NCBI RefSeq assembly: GCF_025370785.1
Contig: NZ_JAMXFA010000001.1
Location: forward strand, 1 to 39,315
Direction: 5' to 3'
Source: Laspinema olomoucense D3b
Lineage (GTDB): Bacteria > Cyanobacteriota > Cyanobacteriia > Cyanobacteriales > Laspinemataceae
Length of the DNA stretch: 39,315 nucleotides
Shown here: piece by piece, positions 36,427-39,315 of the stretch
Layout: each line of letters opens with the position of its first letter
Numbering within the stretch: position 1 is the stretch's first letter
Notes under the pieces: generated by a model
Told to the model about the DNA's origin: nothing
The model's database searches: none
The model's input: only the letters and a program-made list of their open reading frames with translations
Position numbers and translations under genes: made by a program

Positions 36427-37263
36427 TATTTAAAGTATTAAATGGAAGCCGAGAGACTATTTTATGATTATAACCCTTACGGGAAAAATATAGACAACTC
36501 ATTGATTTTATTTTTTATCAACCGCTCCGCTCATTGTTGAGAGCATCACTTTTGAGCATTCCCATAAGTGAACCGGGTCCCCCTACTACTTGCCCCATTT
36601 GTTTTATAAAAATCCCTAACAACTAACAGGGACTCTAGAGATCTATCCCTCAACCCCTCCATCGAACTCACAGTGTCATGAACTCAAGATATTCAACGGA
36701 CAGCGCTGTCCGTAAACCTAACTGATGATGAATTAGCGCATCAGTGTACAGCGCTGTCCGTAAACCTCATTGAATATCAGAAACCCGTTTTCACCCCCCT
36801 TTCTTTGCTACTTTCAAAAGCAGCGATTTCTTGCAGAAACCTGGGTTATCTGGGTGACTCACCCCCGGGCTTAATCAAACAGCAGGTTTTTGGGGAAAAC
36901 TTCTGATTGAATAAAATAACAAAAAATGTAAGCGCTTCATTAATTCTATTTAGCTTTCTCGGTGAAAATACTGAAATAGGGAATTAGCTATTGACATGGG
37001 AACAACTCCTATGATAATTCTTTAGAAAGAAAGAATTAAAAATTAGCTAATAAATTAATAGGTTGCCCCATTCTATCAATCCAGAGGGGCTGGCAATTAT
37101 TGCAGACTTCTTCATAATTTTTAGCTGATATCCCTGCCAAATTAACCCCTGAGCCGCCCTAGGGTTTCTCCTGGTTCACCTACCACTCAATCGCCTTGCT
37201 GAAGTCCAATTTCAGAAAGGTTAATTATCAACCATGCATCTATTACTGAGGATTTAGGGACTC
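36427..37263. other. Gene-free stretch ahead of the DUF4114 gene
   Basis: About 840 bases with no coding region that I can support. The left part holds the nested palindromes at 36688-36778. The right part (36890-37060) is AT-rich and probably contains the promoter and leader of the DUF4114 gene, but no clear -35/-10 pair was found. Confidence 0.5.
36688..36778. repeat. Nested palindromic structure with two CAGCGCTGTCCG boxes
   Basis: From outside in: GATATTCAA (36688-36696) with TTGAATATC (36770-36778); a direct 20-bp repeat ACAGCGCTGTCCGTAAACCT at 36700-36719 and 36748-36767; and between them a CTGATG/CATCAG hairpin (36722-36727/36738-36743). The first box is embedded in a perfect 16-bp palindrome CGGACAGCGCTGTCCG (36697-36712). 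It could be an operator array, a BIME-like repeat or a folded leader. Confidence 0.8.
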
Positions 37264-39315
37264 ATGTTTAACTTATTTTCTGGTTTCACAAAGCGTTCTA
37301 AAGCGACTGGATTCCAAGCGCAATCCAAACGGTATCAAGGTCCCGCAATGCGTCTGGAAACAATGAGAACTCCCAGCGGACTCGTGCTTGACGACACCGA
37401 AAGCACCGAGGAGTCAGGAGCCATTGAAGAGCAGGATTTAGACTGGGATGTAACAGAAGAAAACAGTGAGGGTGTAGGGGAATTTTCCGGGGAAGAGTCG
37501 GACAGTAATGATGGGGAAGTTGTTGGGGAAGGCAGTACAGAAACAACAGTTGGGAATGAAGAGTTAGAGGAACTGCCATTTTTTGATATAGAGCCAGAAG
37601 AGGCGATCGCCGACGGACCCAGCAGCGACACTGAGATTGATGCTGGAACCAATATTACGAACAACTCAGATACCCCCGAGGAACAGGGAGAGGATGTAGA
37701 GTTTATTGAAACTGCTGGCGAAATTGACGAGAATACCGGGGATGAAATGGCGATCGACCCCGAAGAAGAGATCCTCAACGAGACGGGAGAAGAAGCAGTA
37801 GAGGCAGAGGAAGAGTTTGAAACTGCCGCAACTGACGAAACTGAAATCGGGGAAGAAGATCTAGATCAGGCAACCAATGAAATTGAAACATCGGAAGAAA
37901 CGGGGAATCACGAACTAGAGACAGTTGACAGTCAAACCGATGAAACCGATGCTGAGGATACCCAGATTGCCGAACCCGAGAACATTGCTGAAGAAGAGAG
38001 TGAATCAGACGCCATTGAGACAGTAGGAGAAGAGTTTGAAACTGCCGCAACTGACGAAACTGAAATTGGGGAAGAAGCTCTAGATCAGGCAACGAATGAA
38101 ATTGAAACATCGGAAGAAACGGGGAATGACCAACTAGAGACAGTTGACAGTCAAACCGATGAAACCGATGAAACCGATGCTGAGGATACCGAGATTGCCG
38201 AACCCCAGAACATTGCCGAGGAAGAAAGTGAATCAGACGTCATTGCTGAAACCGAGAATAACAGCAGTAACGAGGAAATAGAAGAAACCGATACCGAAGA
38301 GAGTGAGTTAGTCGCCAATGCCAACTTGAGCAATCCGCAACCGAGATTCGAGTATGGTACGTTCACAGTCGGACAAACTGGCGAAGTCGAAGTAGATTTC
38401 CTGGTTGATGGGGGTGCATATAAAGGACAAGTTGCCATTGTCAGTTTATCGGGAATGGAAGGACTTGACCCCAGTTCAAGAGAGTTTGTTTTAGAAGCTA
38501 TTACTCGCGCTGGTAGTAATTCCGAACTCGGTTATATCGTGATTAACGATACCGCTGAAGGCGCGAGATTTACGGGACGCTTAGGGGAACCGGATTTCAA
38601 TACCGGGGAGTATCAAGGGGTAAAAACCTTTATGATGCGACCGGGAGATGAATTTTTCCTGATGTTAGTCCCCAATGGAACCGTACAGCAGGTGTTAGAT
38701 AATCCGACTGCTGGCGGTGCATTGCGTCCGTTATTTTCCCTAGCAACAGCAAATCCGAATGATGCCTATCACTTCGGACAAATTGCGGATATTACGGGAG
38801 ATGGCAGCGCCTTTGCTTGGGAAGATATTCGAGTTGATGGAGGAAGCGATAAAGACTATAACGACATCGTTTTACAATTCCGAGGAGCTACAGGGAAAGC
38901 TGCCTTAATGGATGATGTCATTGCTGAAGGCAAAGACTGGCGCGGCACAGAATTGGGTCAAGCCGTGATTGAATATGTCAAAACTTATGTGACCCCAGAA
39001 TCTGCCAATTTTGATGCAGCCATCGAGAATTTATTAGCGGATTTAGAAAGTCTGCTTGATGATGAAGCCGATAGTTTCGATGAAAACTTTGATATTGCAA
39101 CAGATACAGAGGTTAAGGATGACATTTCCCTAGCCGATGAAGTAGCAGAAACGGATGTTGAGGAAGAAGTTATTGCTGCTGAAGATAAAACCGCAGTAGC
39201 CGATGAGGAAGAAGTTATTGCTGCTGAAGGTGAAACGGAAGTAGTTGATGAAGTAGCAGAGACAGATGTTGAGGAAGAAGTTATTGCTGCTGGTGATGAA
39301 ACTGAAGTAGTTGAT
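37264..39315 (+). CDS. Large acidic DUF4114-containing repeat protein, 3' end outside window
   Basis: An open frame of 684 codons with no stop before the window ends. It starts [20 protein letters not shown] at ATG 37264 (AGGGA just upstream) with no classical signal peptide. Residues ~35-360 are extremely rich in Glu, Asp and Thr and include a ~73-residue duplication (183-255 and 256-~327). The domain at ~365-545 matches DUF4114: [40 protein letters not shown], and the terminal [14 protein letters not shown]. After this come acidic [15 protein letters not shown] repeats that run off the end. DUF4114 proteins in cyanobacteria are usually large surface or exported, Ca-binding-like proteins. 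Whether the upstream TpsB exports it is unknown. Confidence 0.8.
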   Translation, partial: MFNLFSGFTKRSKATGFQAQSKRYQGPAMRLETMRTPSGLVLDDTESTEESGAIEEQDLDWDVTEENSEGVGEFSGEESDSNDGEVVGEGSTETTVGNEELEELPFFDIEPEEAIADGPSSDTEIDAGTNITNNSDTPEEQGEDVEFIETAGEIDENTGDEMAIDPEEEILNETGEEAVEAEEEFETAATDETEIGEEDLDQATNEIETSEETGNHELETVDSQTDETDAEDTQIAEPENIAEEESESDAIETVGEEFETAATDETEIGEEALDQATNEIETSEETGNDQLETVDSQTDETDETDAEDTEIAEPQNIAEEESESDVIAETENNSSNEEIEETDTEESELVANANLSNPQPRFEYGTFTVGQTGEVEVDFLVDGGAYKGQVAIVSLSGMEGLDPSSREFVLEAITRAGSNSELGYIVINDTAEGARFTGRLGEPDFNTGEYQGVKTFMMRPGDEFFLMLVPNGTVQQVLDNPTAGGALRPLFSLATANPNDAYHFGQIADITGDGSAFAWEDIRVDGGSDKDYNDIVLQFRGATGKAALMDDVIAEGKDWRGTELGQAVIEYVKTYVTPESANFDAAIENLLADLESLLDDEADSFDENFDIATDTEVKDDISLADEVAETDVEEEVIAAEDKTAVADEEEVIAAEGETEVVDEVAETDVEEEVIAAGDETEVVD
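37810..38245 (+). repeat. ~219-bp tandem duplication in the DUF4114 gene
   Basis: Copy 1 (37810-38028) and copy 2 (38029-38245) are nearly identical and in frame; copy 2 has an extra 9-nt GAAACCGAT unit (38161-38178 area) compared with copy 1. Confidence 0.85.
39136..39315 (+). repeat. Acidic tandem repeats running off the window end
   Basis: The unit coding [15 protein letters not shown] (39136-39180) recurs in shortened form (39202-39225) and again at 39247-39291, after which the repeat continues beyond the window. Confidence 0.75.

Noticed and set aside
36317-36502. 61-codon minus-strand gene
   Set aside because: It overlaps the inverted-repeat element and the terminator hairpin and has no recognisable protein pattern or ribosome-binding site.
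37298-38438. Three minus-strand open frames of 93-147 codons
   Set aside because: They lie opposite the acidic DUF4114 gene. GAA/GAT/GAG-rich codons leave the other strand open, and the resulting Ser- or Leu/Gln-rich proteins are low-complexity shadows.

Overview
The window looks like a chromosomal piece of a filamentous, probably Oscillatoriales-type cyanobacterium. The evidence is the very frequent HIP1 octamer GCGATCGC, a thylakoid-type FtsH protease, a glutamyl-tRNA synthetase carrying the cyanobacterial CAAD membrane domain, a C-DES type L-cysteine/cystine lyase, Uma2 nucleases, eukaryotic-type Ser/Thr kinases, large PAS and hybrid histidine kinases, and heptamer-repeat intergenic elements. 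Genus-level assignment is inference only.

Layout. 1-132: the 3' end of a 5S rRNA (end of an rRNA operon) and a terminator shared with the converging gene. 159-5723: minus-strand genes for an M20 amidohydrolase, dethiobiotin synthase (bioD) behind a membrane Ser/Thr kinase, a putative lipoprotein and a YqeY protein. 6199-8933: plus-strand prs, a small unknown gene and a YgfZ-like folate-binding protein. 8934-9980: a Phd/PIN toxin-antitoxin pair flanked by heptamer-repeat elements. 9996-13712: a redox and sulfur block with a [2Fe-2S] ferredoxin, a cysteine synthase, a 1-Cys peroxiredoxin, a small Cys-rich membrane protein and a zinc dehydrogenase. 13802-22486: a SOUL protein, a PAS histidine kinase, YjbQ, a glycosyltransferase-like protein, C-DES and a PilJ-type hybrid kinase. 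22820-27021: a TM0106-type RecB-like nuclease, a phytase-like lipoprotein, an Uma2 gene broken by one stop codon and an intact Uma2 gene. 27219-31914: tRNA-Asp(GUC), gltX-CAAD, a possible structured RNA and ftsH. 32200-39315: a universal stress protein, a small membrane protein, a TpsB/ShlB outer-membrane transporter with an in-frame 24-nt repeat, a roughly 1 kb gene-poor stretch rich in palindromes, and the start of a very acidic DUF4114 repeat protein that runs off the window.

Most genes are housekeeping, stress or redox functions. Cysteine is made by CysK and broken by C-DES; the peroxiredoxin, ferredoxin and USP are stress and redox proteins; FtsH serves membrane protein turnover. I see no prophage, CRISPR array or large defence island. 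The accessory content is the toxin-antitoxin pair, the Uma2 genes, the TpsB/DUF4114 end and several families of small repeats. The least explained items are the heptamer inverted-repeat elements (three copies), a MITE-like element (two copies, one supplying the peroxiredoxin stop codon), the nested palindrome near 36.7 kb, and a possibly folded RNA downstream of gltX.
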